A DNA stretch of 64,000 bases from Candidatus Fluviicola riflensis (GCA_002243285.1 CP022585.1:2964641-3028640); one strand, 5' to 3'. Numbered from the stretch's first letter, positions 29,151 to 38,757 are shown. The notes: generated by a model from the sequence alone, not told the origin. A program made the numbers and translations.

Positions 29151-32100
29151 TTACAATCCAAACTCGCTTGGTTGCCGCAAAATATCTTTGAGCTGGCCAT
29201 ACGAAAACGAGAGTTCCGTGATCTTTGTATACTTGTAAAGATAAATGTGCAGTCCGTATTTGTATAAATCGAACTGGTCCTGCGCGCCTTGTAAAAGCAC
29301 TTCAATATCAGGGCAATCCAATCCGGCGAATTGGGAAGCATTGAGTTCTTTCAGGAAAAGTTCCCTGAATTTCTCTTTGCTCACTTCATCCTGTTTTAGT
29401 AAATCGTTCAGTTTGACGGGGACCAATTGTTTGTTCACAATCCTGAAATTGCTGCAATCCCTTTTTAGAAGAACGGACCTGTTATCATCGTAGGAATAAA
29501 CCACGGAATTATCCGTATAAAAAGATAACAGCTTTTGGTCACTGCGTTGAATGGTCCTGTAGACCGAAAAAGATTCTTCGTTAAACGTAAAATGCATCAT
29601 TGGCATTACCGTTCCCTTTTCCCAGTAATAAGGCCGTTCCTCGATTGCAAGCATTTGATTGTCGGTTGACTTTTTGATGTTTTTGTCAACGACAAACTGA
29701 TTATTCCTGATCCGCGCTTCTTCCTTACAAGAAGGTAAATTCAGTAATTGTCCCTCTTCAAAATTGTTCCATTGCTTTTTACAAAACGCGGCCAGATCCG
29801 TATTTTGAATAAGGTTTTCTACCGGTTGCATCGGAAGGATTAATTGGTAATTTGTGTCAATAAAACCTATTTGTTCACCTTGGAACACAAATCTACCATT
29901 GGTGTAACGCTCCGTTGAAATCTGTTCAAACGGCTCAGAGAACACTTTCTTTTTCAGGTCAAACAATTGCCATTTATCATCTTTCCGCACAAAAAAAACG
30001 CCGGAATTGTAGTGAATATAATCGTATTCAGGAAGAAGCAGAATTTTGTAATCGCCCGAAAAAGCACCGTACTTTCCCTTCACCCGAAAAATATGGTAAC
30101 CTCTGTTACTTCCCAAAGTCGGGTACTCAAAATCATAGTCAAACATTGGGCGTTTGAGTGAATCCAGCACATGCCACACACTACCCCATTTTTTATCGGC
30201 CACACTGTACCAATAAAAGCTCGGAGCGGCGGTACTGAAAAATCGTACTTCCTGGTATTTATTGGCAAACATAGCCTCCACGGCCCTGTTTCTCATCAGG
30301 TTGTACGGATCATAGATTTGACGGATAGTACCGGTTTTATCAATTTCGTAGGTGTAACTCACCAGCAACGTATCAGATTCAAACTGAAAAAAGGAGGCAT
30401 CACATTTTCTGGTAACGCGGTCGGAATAATAATACAACTGGTTATCCTTCACATAATAAACCGATTGCTGAGATGTGTCGGTTAACACATGAGCGTTCTG
30501 AATCGGATTCAAACTTCCGTTTACCGATAATCCGGGAGCAATGCGGGCATCGGAACAATTTGCAGCGATGGAACTTCCGTCAACGCTTATCAGATCGATA
30601 ACATTGTCGTTTTTCAGTTCAAGAACACCATTTGATAATAAACAGATTGTATCGTATGAGCCAGGAACGATCAAATTGCCCTGATTGTTGTAAACGCCCA
30701 TTTTCCCTTCTTCCCCACAAGCAAAAAAGAAATCCGCCTCCTTGTGATTCCAAGCTTTTCGCCACACCAGGTAGCATTTCGAATATTGAAAAGGCACCAA
30801 CACTTTGCCGCTTATATCAATTGCACCCCACTTTCCTTTTTGATCACGGAATAAATCAGGACACACATTTCCATTGATCCGGAACTGTTTTTCAGTATGA
30901 AGTGTCTTTTCGATTTGCCAGGTTTTGCCTCTTTTCATCGAAGCATCGTAAATGGTAACTGTGTAGTTTTTATCTAAATCTTCTGATGAAAACTCATATG
31001 CCCAATACCAGGTTTTGCCATCCATTTCGCGTAAATGAATCGCGTCGTATTTCATTGGGATCGTTTTGCCAGTAACATAGTTTAATAAGCCTTGTTTATC
31101 TGACAAACGAAACTCACCGTTATCATTTCGTTCTGCAATTTGGGCGACATACAGCACATCATCGTCCCAATTCAACTTTGACTGATATGATTCATGTATA
31201 CTCCTGTTGCCAAAACTATTGGCATTTAATTGCTTATGAACCCAATAATCCTCTCCGTTTCTTGAGAAATTGTACCGGTCAAAAAACAGTTTTCCCGAGG
31301 AATACAATTCGGTGAAATTGGTATCGAGTACAAACCATCTGTTTCCTTTCCAACCGATTGCCCTGGTTTGCAACGCCTGAATAACTGTATACTCGGCCGA
31401 CATTTTTCCGGTTTGAAGATTGCAGACAACCTGCTTGTCACTTTTTTTGGTAATCAGGGCCATGTGAGCTGATCGGTTACCACAATATTGATTCAAATGT
31501 GAATGAATGGAAATTTCACCTTCAGTAAGGGCTACTCCCCAATGACCATCAGACCGGATTACTCCTTGCAGAGAATCCTTGAAAACTATATAGTTTGCTT
31601 CTGTATCCGGACAATATTCTTCTACCCAAACTACATCTATATGATCGTAAACCGGGGGAATCAGTTCTCCTTTTCGCAGGTCGATAATTCCATATTTGCC
31701 GGCGGTTTCAGATTTAAAAATGTTTGGCGGCGGCACATAACCATCGCGCATTGAAGAATACGAAGCTGCCGATTCAATCTGATCATAAACAGCAAGTGTC
31801 AATTCCTGGAGTGCTTTATTGATGATACCTTTTTTTCCTCCCAATTCATAGAAAAGACAGGAATGAGAATAACTGTAAAGCTGATCGTATTTTGCAGGAA
31901 TCAACCATTCGTTCTTTCGGTTGATCATTCCTTTTTTGCCGTTCAGGCCTACAATCATTGTATCCGAATTCCAGCGCACCATGGTTTCGTAAATAGCAGG
32001 AATTTGTACTTCTCCTTCCGCGGAAAGAATTCCGCAACCCGCAGCTTTCTTTACCACCCAGCCTGTGATGTGGTGTTGGTAATCAATCAGGCTATAAAGC

Positions 32101-32273
32101 GGTTCCACAACATCATACTCTGCTTTCACTACAATGCTTCCGTACATATCTTTCAAGCCGGTCAGACATGAACGGTAATCCTTGAATGGCGTAAGTTTAT
32201 CAGACGTGATATCATACTGGGCCTTCAGCCAGGAAGTAAGAATTAGGAAAAGCAGCAGTAACAGTTGTTTCAT
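29151..32273 (-). CDS. Exported WG-repeat protein
   Basis: This 1040-residue protein has a signal peptide (LLLLFLILTSWLKAQ). It carries degenerate WG repeats throughout the first 900 residues: GKKGMINRKNEWLIPAKYDQL, GKYGIIDLRKGELIPPVYDHI, GKWGAIDISGKVLVPFQYSK, GKMGVYNNQGNLIVPGSYDTI and GKYGAFSGDYKILLLPEYDYI. WG repeats are beta-rich and probably mediate protein or surface interactions. There is no T9SS sorting domain, so it is probably periplasmic or outer-membrane associated. It is convergent with the DUF4157 gene and divergent from the DUF892 gene. Confidence 0.88.
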   Translation of the reverse strand: MKQLLLLLFLILTSWLKAQYDITSDKLTPFKDYRSCLTGLKDMYGSIVVKAEYDVVEPLYSLIDYQHHITGWVVKKAAGCGILSAEGEVQIPAIYETMVRWNSDTMIVGLNGKKGMINRKNEWLIPAKYDQLYSYSHSCLFYELGGKKGIINKALQELTLAVYDQIESAASYSSMRDGYVPPPNIFKSETAGKYGIIDLRKGELIPPVYDHIDVVWVEEYCPDTEANYIVFKDSLQGVIRSDGHWGVALTEGEISIHSHLNQYCGNRSAHMALITKKSDKQVVCNLQTGKMSAEYTVIQALQTRAIGWKGNRWFVLDTNFTELYSSGKLFFDRYNFSRNGEDYWVHKQLNANSFGNRSIHESYQSKLNWDDDVLYVAQIAERNDNGEFRLSDKQGLLNYVTGKTIPMKYDAIHLREMDGKTWYWAYEFSSEDLDKNYTVTIYDASMKRGKTWQIEKTLHTEKQFRINGNVCPDLFRDQKGKWGAIDISGKVLVPFQYSKCYLVWRKAWNHKEADFFFACGEEGKMGVYNNQGNLIVPGSYDTICLLSNGVLELKNDNVIDLISVDGSSIAANCSDARIAPGLSVNGSLNPIQNAHVLTDTSQQSVYYVKDNQLYYYSDRVTRKCDASFFQFESDTLLVSYTYEIDKTGTIRQIYDPYNLMRNRAVEAMFANKYQEVRFFSTAAPSFYWYSVADKKWGSVWHVLDSLKRPMFDYDFEYPTLGSNRGYHIFRVKGKYGAFSGDYKILLLPEYDYIHYNSGVFFVRKDDKWQLFDLKKKVFSEPFEQISTERYTNGRFVFQGEQIGFIDTNYQLILPMQPVENLIQNTDLAAFCKKQWNNFEEGQLLNLPSCKEEARIRNNQFVVDKNIKKSTDNQMLAIEERPYYWEKGTVMPMMHFTFNEESFSVYRTIQRSDQKLLSFYTDNSVVYSYDDNRSVLLKRDCSNFRIVNKQLVPVKLNDLLKQDEVSKEKFRELFLKELNASQFAGLDCPDIEVLLQGAQDQFDLYKYGLHIYLYKYTKITELSFSYGQLKDILRQPSEFGL

Positions 32274-32457
32274 TGTAGCTTGGAATGGTATATTTCTTAA
32301 TGCTAAAAGTGTTAATTGTTACGAGAATAAAGATCAATTATTCAAGGGATTTCCCTCCAAAAAATCCCAAATCTGTGAAACCTGTAAATTTTCCGCAAAA
32401 ATGTGTAGCACTTCCAACCCCGAAAGATTGGATTTTTAAACATTAATACAAGCTCCT

Positions 32458-33060
32458 ATGAAATCAACAAACTCAAATAATCGTTCCCGAGAGGAAAATA
32501 ACGGACACACAGTCACTTCGGCCGGTTCGGAACATGAAGCAGGAAATGATGGTACGCTGCAATCTTCGCAACTGATGCAGTTATTTTTAACTGAACTGAA
32601 AGACATTTACTGGGCTGAACACGCGCTGGCGACAGCTTTTCCGAAAATGATCGAAAGTGTTACTTCACAGGAATTAGTCGCGGTATTAACGTATCATCTG
32701 ACGGAAACTGCAGCACAAATAGGCCGGTTGGAAGAAGTATTTAAATCGATCGGAAAGCCGGTGAGCGGGTTGAAATGCGCCGCCATGGAAGGTTTGCTGA
32801 AAGAAGCGGAAACGATCATGGAAGATTGCAAAAAAGGAGCGATGCTTGATGCAGGAATCATTGTTGCAGCACAAAAAATAGAGCATTACGAAATTGCTTC
32901 TTACGGATCATTGCGCCAGTTTGCGGTCACGCTTGGGTTGGATGAAGCAGCTTCGTTGTTTGAAATAACATTGGATGAAGAAAAAGCGGCGAATGACCGG
33001 TTAACTTCCATTGCTGTGGAATCGGTGAATCCGGAAGCCAGCGAAAAAGAAATCATCTAG
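32458..33060 (+). CDS. DUF892 (YciE-type) ferritin-like protein
   Basis: This is a 200-residue protein. After a disordered Asn/Ser/Glu-rich N-terminus of about 38 residues comes the family core: LFLTELKDIYWAEHALATAFPKM, LTYHLTETAAQIGRLEEVF, CAAMEGLLKEAETIM and AAQKIEHYEIASYGSLRQFA. The Glu/His residues of the four-helix bundle that bind two metals in YciE are visible (E..H in YWAEH, E and H in EHYE). YciE-like proteins are stress-induced. It stands alone, 75 bases before the DUF421 gene. Confidence 0.9.
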   Translation: MKSTNSNNRSREENNGHTVTSAGSEHEAGNDGTLQSSQLMQLFLTELKDIYWAEHALATAFPKMIESVTSQELVAVLTYHLTETAAQIGRLEEVFKSIGKPVSGLKCAAMEGLLKEAETIMEDCKKGAMLDAGIIVAAQKIEHYEIASYGSLRQFAVTLGLDEAASLFEITLDEEKAANDRLTSIAVESVNPEASEKEII

Positions 33061-33135
33061 TCATAACGCATGCAAAATCAATAGCCGGGATTGGTCCTTT
33101 TCAATCATTGTTGAAGAAACCTTTTGTGAAATAAG

Positions 33136-33855
33136 ATGGTGTCTATGAACCTGGAAATAGCTGTTAGCGGATTTAGCTGGAATCAACTCCTGATCGGTGA
33201 AGAGGACTGGAGTTTTTTGCCTGAGATTGTATTTCGGACAATCCTGATGTTTATCATTATTCTGATCAGCCTCTGGTCATCGGGCAAACGTGGCGTGAAA
33301 CAACTTTCGATCTTTGAGCTTGTTTTCATTATCGGTTTGGGATCTGCCGCCGGCGATCCGATGATCTACAAAACCGTTGGAATTCTCCCCGCTTTGATCG
33401 TATTTGTGATGATCATCATCCTTTACCGGATCATCACCTATCTTATCGGAAAATATAAACGGTTCGAAACAATAACAGAGGGCCAACCTATTTATCTTAT
33501 TGATGACGGCGTGTTCTTAATTCTCAATTTTGAAAAAGAGGCATTGGGTGTAGAAGAATTTTTTGCTGAACTCAGGATGCAGGGAGTATCACAACTAGGA
33601 CAAATAAAAAAAGCCATTCTTGAAGTTTCGGGCAATGTCAGCATATTTTTCTACCCGGATGATGAGGTAAAACATGGGTTGCCAATCTTGCCAGGGTCAT
33701 TGGAAAACGATACGGAAGTAATTAATCACCCAGGGTATTACTCTTGTTTTTTCTGTGGATATACCAGCTTGCTTATTGTCACCAAAAAATACCGGTGTCC
33801 GGTATGTGCTAATGAAAATTGGATCGAATCGAGTAATGAGAAACGGATTCGGTAA
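33136..33855 (+). CDS. DUF421/YetF membrane protein with C-terminal zinc ribbon
   Basis: This is a 239-residue protein with three hydrophobic helices (about 30-110: IVFRTILMFIIILISLW, LSIFELVFIIGLGSAAGDPM, LPALIVFVMIIILYRIITYL). The YetF soluble domain (EGQPIYLIDDGVFL, FFAELRMQGVSQLGQIKKAILEV) follows. The C-terminus adds CFFCGYTS and CPVCANENW, a likely rubredoxin-like zinc ribbon. YetF proteins are implicated in spore or stress physiology in firmicutes, but the function here is unknown. The neighbouring DUF892 gene suggests a stress setting. Confidence 0.85.
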   Translation: MVSMNLEIAVSGFSWNQLLIGEEDWSFLPEIVFRTILMFIIILISLWSSGKRGVKQLSIFELVFIIGLGSAAGDPMIYKTVGILPALIVFVMIIILYRIITYLIGKYKRFETITEGQPIYLIDDGVFLILNFEKEALGVEEFFAELRMQGVSQLGQIKKAILEVSGNVSIFFYPDDEVKHGLPILPGSLENDTEVINHPGYYSCFFCGYTSLLIVTKKYRCPVCANENWIESSNEKRIR

Positions 33856-33873
33856 ATTTGGATGAATTCCAAA

Positions 33874-33910
33874 CAAAAACGCCTATCCGCTTTTAAGACG
33901 AACAGGCGTT
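33874..33910 (-). terminator. Terminator between the DUF421 gene and the convergent exported-protein gene
   Basis: AACGCCT pairs with AGGCGTT around a 19-base loop that can pair further. On the minus strand a TTTTTGTTT tract follows, so it mainly serves the gene at 33939. Confidence 0.7.
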
Positions 33911-33938
33911 ATGCGTTTGATTATTTAGGGGATTGGTA

Positions 33939-34859
33939 TTACTTCTTTAATTCTTCACCCAGCACCAGTTCACCGAAACGTTCATAATTGACCAGCCATG
34001 CAGCGGCATTTTTCACATAACGGCCTGTTCCGGCGGTTTCCCAGTTGCAATATAAACGGGTAAAACCTCCGTCGATGATCAATCGCTGGCCCTGATCTTC
34101 ATAAATCGCTGTTACAACATTGCCATCCGTGCTCCAGATAAGCGGTTTCAATTGTTTGTTCGGATCGTGGATTTGCGAAATCGTGATTCCTTCAAATACA
34201 TATTCCAATCCGGTAGTAATGAGGTGGTCGGCCTGCATACCCGCAGCTGTAGAATCTGCTTTAAACGTTACATTTTGTCCGGCGTAATAACCACCACTCA
34301 TTGACGCACCGATTAATTTTTGTGCAAGAAAATCGGCATCGGCATGGTATGGATCATTATCACCCCACAGGTAAACACCTTTTCCGCTGTAGAAGAATTT
34401 TTTAATGATCTCAGCGTGTTCATCATTCAGCATTTGCGACGTCGACGAAATCACCCACAACTGGCAGGCTTTAGAGAGCGCTTCTTCCAGTTCTTTCGGA
34501 CTTGGAGCGGCATTACTGAAACGGTAAACCGAGAATCCTTTTTCTTTCAAGGCTGCTTTCGGCTTTTCGAAATCGAAATTTTCGCCGGTGTAAAACTGCA
34601 GAACTACAATGGTTTGTCCGTCAAAGGCTCCGTCAACTGCCAGGTCATACTGATTCCCGGAAGCATTTCCGAAGTTATCAGTAGTTGCCACTTTTTTGTA
34701 TTCATAATGAATTTCCTTTGCGCCGGTTTCGTCATTCGTTCGTTCAACTGCAACTGGCTCGGTAACCACGCTTCTGGCTGCACATGAATTGTAGGCTTGC
34801 GCCATCACCAGCTGACAGGTTGCCATAAGCGTAAAAACGGATATAATTATTGCTTTCAT
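33939..34859 (-). CDS. Exported protein of unknown function, paralogue 1
   Basis: The start MKAIIISVFTLMATCQLVMA gives 306 residues with a clear signal peptide. The mature part begins with YNSCAARSVVTEPVAVER and has an alpha/beta look: QTIVVLQFYTG, LWVISSTSQMLNDEHAEIIKKFFYSGKGVYLWGDNDPYH, GQRLIIDGGFTRLY. The middle resembles class I amidotransferase or ThuA-like folds in layout, but no catalytic Cys-His pair was identified, so the family is left open. It is highly similar over its full length to the protein at 38840. The two lie on either side of the cysteine-rich/SigZ operon. Confidence 0.8.
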   Translation of the reverse strand: MKAIIISVFTLMATCQLVMAQAYNSCAARSVVTEPVAVERTNDETGAKEIHYEYKKVATTDNFGNASGNQYDLAVDGAFDGQTIVVLQFYTGENFDFEKPKAALKEKGFSVYRFSNAAPSPKELEEALSKACQLWVISSTSQMLNDEHAEIIKKFFYSGKGVYLWGDNDPYHADADFLAQKLIGASMSGGYYAGQNVTFKADSTAAGMQADHLITTGLEYVFEGITISQIHDPNKQLKPLIWSTDGNVVTAIYEDQGQRLIIDGGFTRLYCNWETAGTGRYVKNAAAWLVNYERFGELVLGEELKK

Positions 34860-35092
34860 AGGGTAATTTTTATGATTCGGCACACCGTACAAGTAAGTGC
34901 AAATCCGGTTCATTTATTTTACCGACTTTTTTGCTTTTTTGCCTGATACAGGTTCTTAAATTGAACCACAAAGATTCCACATCCCTTGTTATTTCTTGAT
35001 TCCGGTGGTTTCAGGATTTAATCAAATTCTAAAGAGTTTAGGGAAAATGATTTATTTGGTACTACTAATAAATGTGAGTTCGGGATAACTGA

Positions 35093-35121
35093 ATCCGGGC
35101 AGTGTAATTAACTGCCCGGAT
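35093..35121. terminator. Strong hairpin after the cysteine-rich peptide gene
   Basis: ATCCGGGCAGT pairs perfectly with ACTGCCCGGAT around a seven-base loop, eight bases past the stop of the minus-strand peptide gene. The T tract is on the other side, so termination is most efficient rightwards; for the peptide gene it may act as a 3' stabilising hairpin. Confidence 0.55.
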
Positions 35122-35128
35122 CGTGTTT

Positions 35129-35329
35129 TTACTCGCAACAAGATGGATCGTAACAGCAAGCATCCGTTTTACAGCTCCCGGTTGGAGCGGTTGTGCAGCA
35201 TTCCGGCGGACAGCTATCTTCACAGAAAGATTTGTCAGCCGTTTTTGAGGTGCTGCCATTCGAGAATGCAAATGATGCCCCGGTTCCCATCAGCGTGAGT
35301 ACGCCAAATAAAATCATACGTTTTTTCAT
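35129..35329 (-). CDS. Small exported cysteine-rich protein
   Basis: This 66-residue protein has a signal peptide (MKKRMILFGVLTLMGTGASFA). The mature tail is dense in cysteine pairs: CEDSCPPECC, CKTDACC, DPSCCE. Nine cysteines in the last 31 residues suggest soft-metal or metalloid binding in the periplasm. It is the last gene of a leftward run that includes a second CC-rich protein, a SigZ-type sigma factor, an MFS exporter and a flavoprotein. The family is unknown to me. Confidence 0.75.
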   Translation of the reverse strand: MKKRMILFGVLTLMGTGASFAFSNGSTSKTADKSFCEDSCPPECCTTAPTGSCKTDACCYDPSCCE

Positions 35330-35355
35330 GGTATTGAATTTTGATATAACGTAAA

Positions 35356-35384
35356 AGACGCACCACTTTAAAAATGATGCGTCT
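35356..35384 (-). terminator. Hairpin after the CC-rich protein gene
   Basis: AGACGCA pairs with TGCGTCT with a 15-base spacer, and TTTT follows on the minus strand. It could separate the two small cysteine-rich genes into different transcripts. Confidence 0.55.
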
Positions 35385-35405
35385 GCGCTGAACTAAACCA
35401 AATTG

Positions 35406-35588
35406 TTACTTATCACAGCAGGAAGAACCATCTGCAGGTTGAGCACAACAGGCTCCGTTATTTTCTTCTTTCGATGTGCTTGGCGTGCAGCAAGCACTTT
35501 CGTTGGCTGGTTGTGTACAGCAGCTTGCTGCAACTTCGCTTGTTTCCAGTGCGTTTTTCTCCAATGATGCAATTGTTTGTGTTTCCAT
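35406..35588 (-). CDS. Small cytosolic CC-repeat protein
   Basis: The start METQTIASLEKNALETSEVA gives 60 residues without a signal peptide. The second half holds four adjacent-cysteine pairs at regular spacing (SCCTQPANES, ACCTPSTS, ACCAQPADG, SCCDK), a likely metal- or metalloid-binding peptide. Similar CC pairs end the sigma factor and the flavoprotein of the same run. A longer frame to 35684 would overlap the sigma factor gene and adds no recognisable sequence. Confidence 0.7.
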   Translation of the reverse strand: METQTIASLEKNALETSEVAASCCTQPANESACCTPSTSKEENNGACCAQPADGSSCCDK

Positions 35589-35661
35589 TTTTTTCAGTGT
35601 TTGAATGAATAATTCTGACACCTTTAAAGACGGGTATGTGCAGAAATGATGCACACAATCA

Positions 35662-36219
35662 CTAACAATCGCAGTCCATCTCACGCGGAGTACATTCCAG
35701 AACGTTACCGCGTTTATCGGTTTCGATCTTGCAACATTGGTCCAGCATGGCTTTGAGCTTTGTGCGCCCGCGTTGTACCTTTGAACGAAGAGTCGGATAA
35801 GGAATGTTGTACTTCACAGCCAGGTCTTTTTGACGGATGCCACTGATTTCGCTGTCGTAAATGATGTCGCGGTATTCGTCAGGTAACTGATCAATAATTC
35901 CTTTGAGATACTCCGCAAGACCTTTTGTCGTGTCAATTTCTTCTTCTGGTGTGAGCTTTTCGAGCAGGTTGTCATCCAGCGGATTATTCTTGTTCTTCCC
36001 GTTGCTGTTGCGCCGGTAATAATCGATAATCGAATTGCGTGTGATGCTAAAGACCCAACTATTCAGCCGTTCACCCTTTTCCAGTTTCCTGATATTGAGA
36101 AATATTTTAACAAAGACATCTTGCAACAAGTCTTCAACATCCTGCTTGTTGTTGACCCGCAGCGCAATGTAATTGTACAGAAGCTTGTGAAACTGATTAT
36201 ATAGTGACGTTATTTCCAT
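35662..36219 (-). CDS. ECF sigma factor of the SigZ type
   Basis: This is a 185-residue protein. Region 2 spans about 5-75 (YNYIALRVNNKQDVEDLLQDVFVKIF, WVFSITRNSIIDYYRR) and region 4 about 105-160 (LPDEYRDIIYDSEISGIRQKDLAVKY, RSKVQRGRTKLKAML). The C-terminus extends into QCCKIETDKRGNVLECTPREMDCDC, the cysteine-rich tail typical of SigZ-like factors, which could sense metals or redox state in place of an anti-sigma partner. Its start overlaps the end of the MFS gene by ten bases, so it is co-translated with the exporter. Confidence 0.88.
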   Translation of the reverse strand: MEITSLYNQFHKLLYNYIALRVNNKQDVEDLLQDVFVKIFLNIRKLEKGERLNSWVFSITRNSIIDYYRRNSNGKNKNNPLDDNLLEKLTPEEEIDTTKGLAEYLKGIIDQLPDEYRDIIYDSEISGIRQKDLAVKYNIPYPTLRSKVQRGRTKLKAMLDQCCKIETDKRGNVLECTPREMDCDC

Positions 36220-37331
36220 GGTATTGATTTAAAGGTAACTTTTTTTGTAGTAAGTCCATAATTAATGGTGGTGAGGAACAGGGATACAGTCAGCAGGATA
36301 AGTACCGGATGAATGAATTGAGTGTGGTATAGCATTCCGCCGATAAGCGCGCCCAATGCCGCACCAGCGTCGCGCCAGTTCGTTGTAATGGCGACTTCCC
36401 GAAAAAGCTGGCCCGGTTCTCCGTTACTACCCGCAGGAGCCAATGACATTGCGGAGCCTGCCGCAACAAAAATCAACAGCAAAGCCGGAATGAAGAATCC
36501 GGCGATGAGAATAGTAAATCCGATAGCTGTAAGGAAAACCGCCCCAAGGAATACTTGTCGGATGCCCCAACGATCAGCAAGTAAGCCTGTAACCGGTGAG
36601 AGCCCGATAATAACCAGTCGGCGAATCATCAGGTAAAAAGCTGCCAGCGCAGCAATTTCAGGGAGTGATTGGCCACTATCCAGCAGCTTTCCGACGATTA
36701 CAACCAGCAGGCCGTCAACCGAAAATGCCACCAGGAAGATCAGTGTATTGAATGCCGAGGGCTTCAACCGAAACGCCGATCCATTTGTTGCTGGCGGAAC
36801 TATCAGAACCGGAAGCAGCATGGCAATCAAAACTGCAAGCGACGTCAGCAGTGCGAATACCAGGAACGTGGCTTGCACGGATATGAATTGCAGGCAAAAC
36901 GGCCCGGCGATCATTGCCAGCAAAGGCCCGGCTTCCTGAATACCTTTGTTCAGTCCTAAGCTCAATCCTTTTTTCTTCGAGTCAAGCGCATAGTAGATCG
37001 ATCCAAGGCGCAACATCGAAAAACTCACGGCCCAAATAAGCCGGGCGACAATCCAAAAAGTGATATGGCTTGCAAGTCCATACAGTAAAGTCGAAAAAAC
37101 CGCCAGGATTGCTGCCAGCACCATTAAATTTCTGGAATTATGGCGCTGATAGAGCTTTGCCACCCACGGATTCAAAAGCAGACGGGTGAATCGGTTGACT
37201 GACAGCAGAAACCCGATCCAGATCACCGGAACGCCCAAAACAAATGCGTATGAGGGCAACACCGGATAAAGTAAAGTGTCGCCCACCAACGAGAAGGTGA
37301 CCACAAGGGCCGATAAAACCGTTGACTTCAT
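36210..37331 (-). CDS. MFS transporter
   Basis: The start MKSTVLSALVVTFSLVGDTLLYPVLP gives 373 residues with about eleven or twelve hydrophobic helices; the frame continues upstream into the flavoprotein gene but is not signal-like there. The loop between helices 2 and 3 reads SVNRFTRLLLNPWVAKLYQRH, a variant of the MFS GxLaDrxGrR motif, and GLLADRWGIRQV appears in the second half. It starts seven bases after the flavoprotein stop and overlaps the sigma gene. From this context it may export a product or substrate of the flavoprotein, perhaps an arsenical or a thiol-reactive compound; that is inference. Confidence 0.85.
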   Translation of the reverse strand: MKSTVLSALVVTFSLVGDTLLYPVLPSYAFVLGVPVIWIGFLLSVNRFTRLLLNPWVAKLYQRHNSRNLMVLAAILAVFSTLLYGLASHITFWIVARLIWAVSFSMLRLGSIYYALDSKKKGLSLGLNKGIQEAGPLLAMIAGPFCLQFISVQATFLVFALLTSLAVLIAMLLPVLIVPPATNGSAFRLKPSAFNTLIFLVAFSVDGLLVVIVGKLLDSGQSLPEIAALAAFYLMIRRLVIIGLSPVTGLLADRWGIRQVFLGAVFLTAIGFTILIAGFFIPALLLIFVAAGSAMSLAPAGSNGEPGQLFREVAITTNWRDAGAALGALIGGMLYHTQFIHPVLILLTVSLFLTTINYGLTTKKVTFKSIPWK

Positions 37332-37338
37332 ACAGCAG

Positions 37339-38652
37339 TTAACAGCAACCAGCCGCTTCTGGTTCCGCAGTTCCACAACAGGCAATACCATCAGCATTAT
37401 CCGTGCTGCAGACACCAGTTTCAGGCAGATCAAGCTCAACTTTACGAGCGGCTTCCATGTCACCCGCCAATGCAGCAACAACCGACCGTACCTGCTCGTA
37501 ACCCGTCGCCATCAGGAAAGTCGGAGCGCGGCCGTAGCTTTTCATCCCTACGATATAAAAGTCCTTCTCTTTCTGCTGCAATTCGAGCTCACCATGCGGG
37601 CGCACCGTTCCGCAACTGTGAATATTCGGATCAATCAAGTCGGCAATTGCAGGAACACTTTCCACTGTTGGATCAAATTCCACACGTAGCTCACGTAGAA
37701 ATGAACTATCCGGTCGCGTGCCGGTGTTGGCAACAATCTCATCTATCCCACGCAAGGCTTTCAATGTCTCGTTTTGCAATCCAATAATCGTAAGTCCGTC
37801 GTTTTCGTAAACTATTTCCTGAATTTGGAAAGGTGTATACACTGCAACACGTTCCTCCCGAATGAGCTGTTCAATTTTGATACCTAATGCACCACGTGCA
37901 GGTAATGCGTCGTTTTCCTGTCCACCATAGACTTCACGCACATGCTTTTTGCGGAGAATCCAGTGGATGCTTGTTTCCGGATAATTATCTTTCAGCTTGT
38001 CCAGTTCCAGGATCGTGTTGATCGCCGAATGTCCCCCACCCACAACAAGCACCTGTTTATTGCCGTAGCGGTGTTTGAGTTCACCAAGTACATCTGGAAT
38101 ACCGTAAAAGATTTGCTGTTGTTGCTCCGCTTCTCCAAATGCAAACACACCTCCCGAACCGATCGGGTTATTGTTCTGCCAGGTACCGGATGCATCGATC
38201 ACTGCTTTTGTTTCGTACAGGACGTTTTTTCCATTTTGTTTCACCTGAATGACGAACGGCTGTTCTTCCCGTCCGCGTGTTTTCATCTTATCCATGTTTT
38301 TTCGCGTGATGGAAACCACTTTGCTGTTCAGGTAAAGAAACGGTTTGATCCGGGGTAATTCGGCCAGAGGAAGAAGGTATTCTGTAACCAGTTCGCCTCC
38401 TGTTGGCAGATCTTCATCATCGGGTTTGTTCCAGCCAGCAGTTTCCAGCAGTTCCAGCGCAGCTTTATCGATGTTATATCTCCATGGAGAAAACACACGG
38501 ATATGGGACCAGCTTAACAAGTTGCTGCCAACCTGATCACCAGCCTCCAGAAGAATGAATGGTAAGTTTCTTTTGACCAAGTGTGCAGCGGTTGCTAATC
38601 CTACCGGACCAGCTCCGATAATGGCAATGGGTAATTCGTTTTTTGAACTCAT
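37339..38652 (-). CDS. FAD/NAD(P)-dependent flavoprotein monooxygenase-like protein
   Basis: This is a 437-residue protein. It has an N-terminal FAD site (AIIGAGPVGLATAAHLVKR), then LLSWSHIRVFSPWRYNID, and a second dinucleotide site (VLVVGGGHSAINTILEL) near the middle. The late segment GMKSYGRAPTFLMATGYEQVRSVVAAL is followed by a CC-rich tail (CSTDNADGIACCGTAEPEAAGCC). This architecture matches flavoproteins found with arsenic-type resistance genes and MFS exporters in other bacteria, from memory. The reaction is not known from the sequence. The start could also be six codons upstream at 38670. Confidence 0.85.
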   Translation of the reverse strand: MSSKNELPIAIIGAGPVGLATAAHLVKRNLPFILLEAGDQVGSNLLSWSHIRVFSPWRYNIDKAALELLETAGWNKPDDEDLPTGGELVTEYLLPLAELPRIKPFLYLNSKVVSITRKNMDKMKTRGREEQPFVIQVKQNGKNVLYETKAVIDASGTWQNNNPIGSGGVFAFGEAEQQQQIFYGIPDVLGELKHRYGNKQVLVVGGGHSAINTILELDKLKDNYPETSIHWILRKKHVREVYGGQENDALPARGALGIKIEQLIREERVAVYTPFQIQEIVYENDGLTIIGLQNETLKALRGIDEIVANTGTRPDSSFLRELRVEFDPTVESVPAIADLIDPNIHSCGTVRPHGELELQQKEKDFYIVGMKSYGRAPTFLMATGYEQVRSVVAALAGDMEAARKVELDLPETGVCSTDNADGIACCGTAEPEAAGCC

Positions 38653-38757
38653 GTTTGTTGTTTTACCCATTGAGAGACGGAGAATGGGTAAAATGATGCA
38701 CCAAGAGAATCATTTAGTCAAGTTCAGCCTGTTTGACCTGGCTTTTATAATCAGCAC

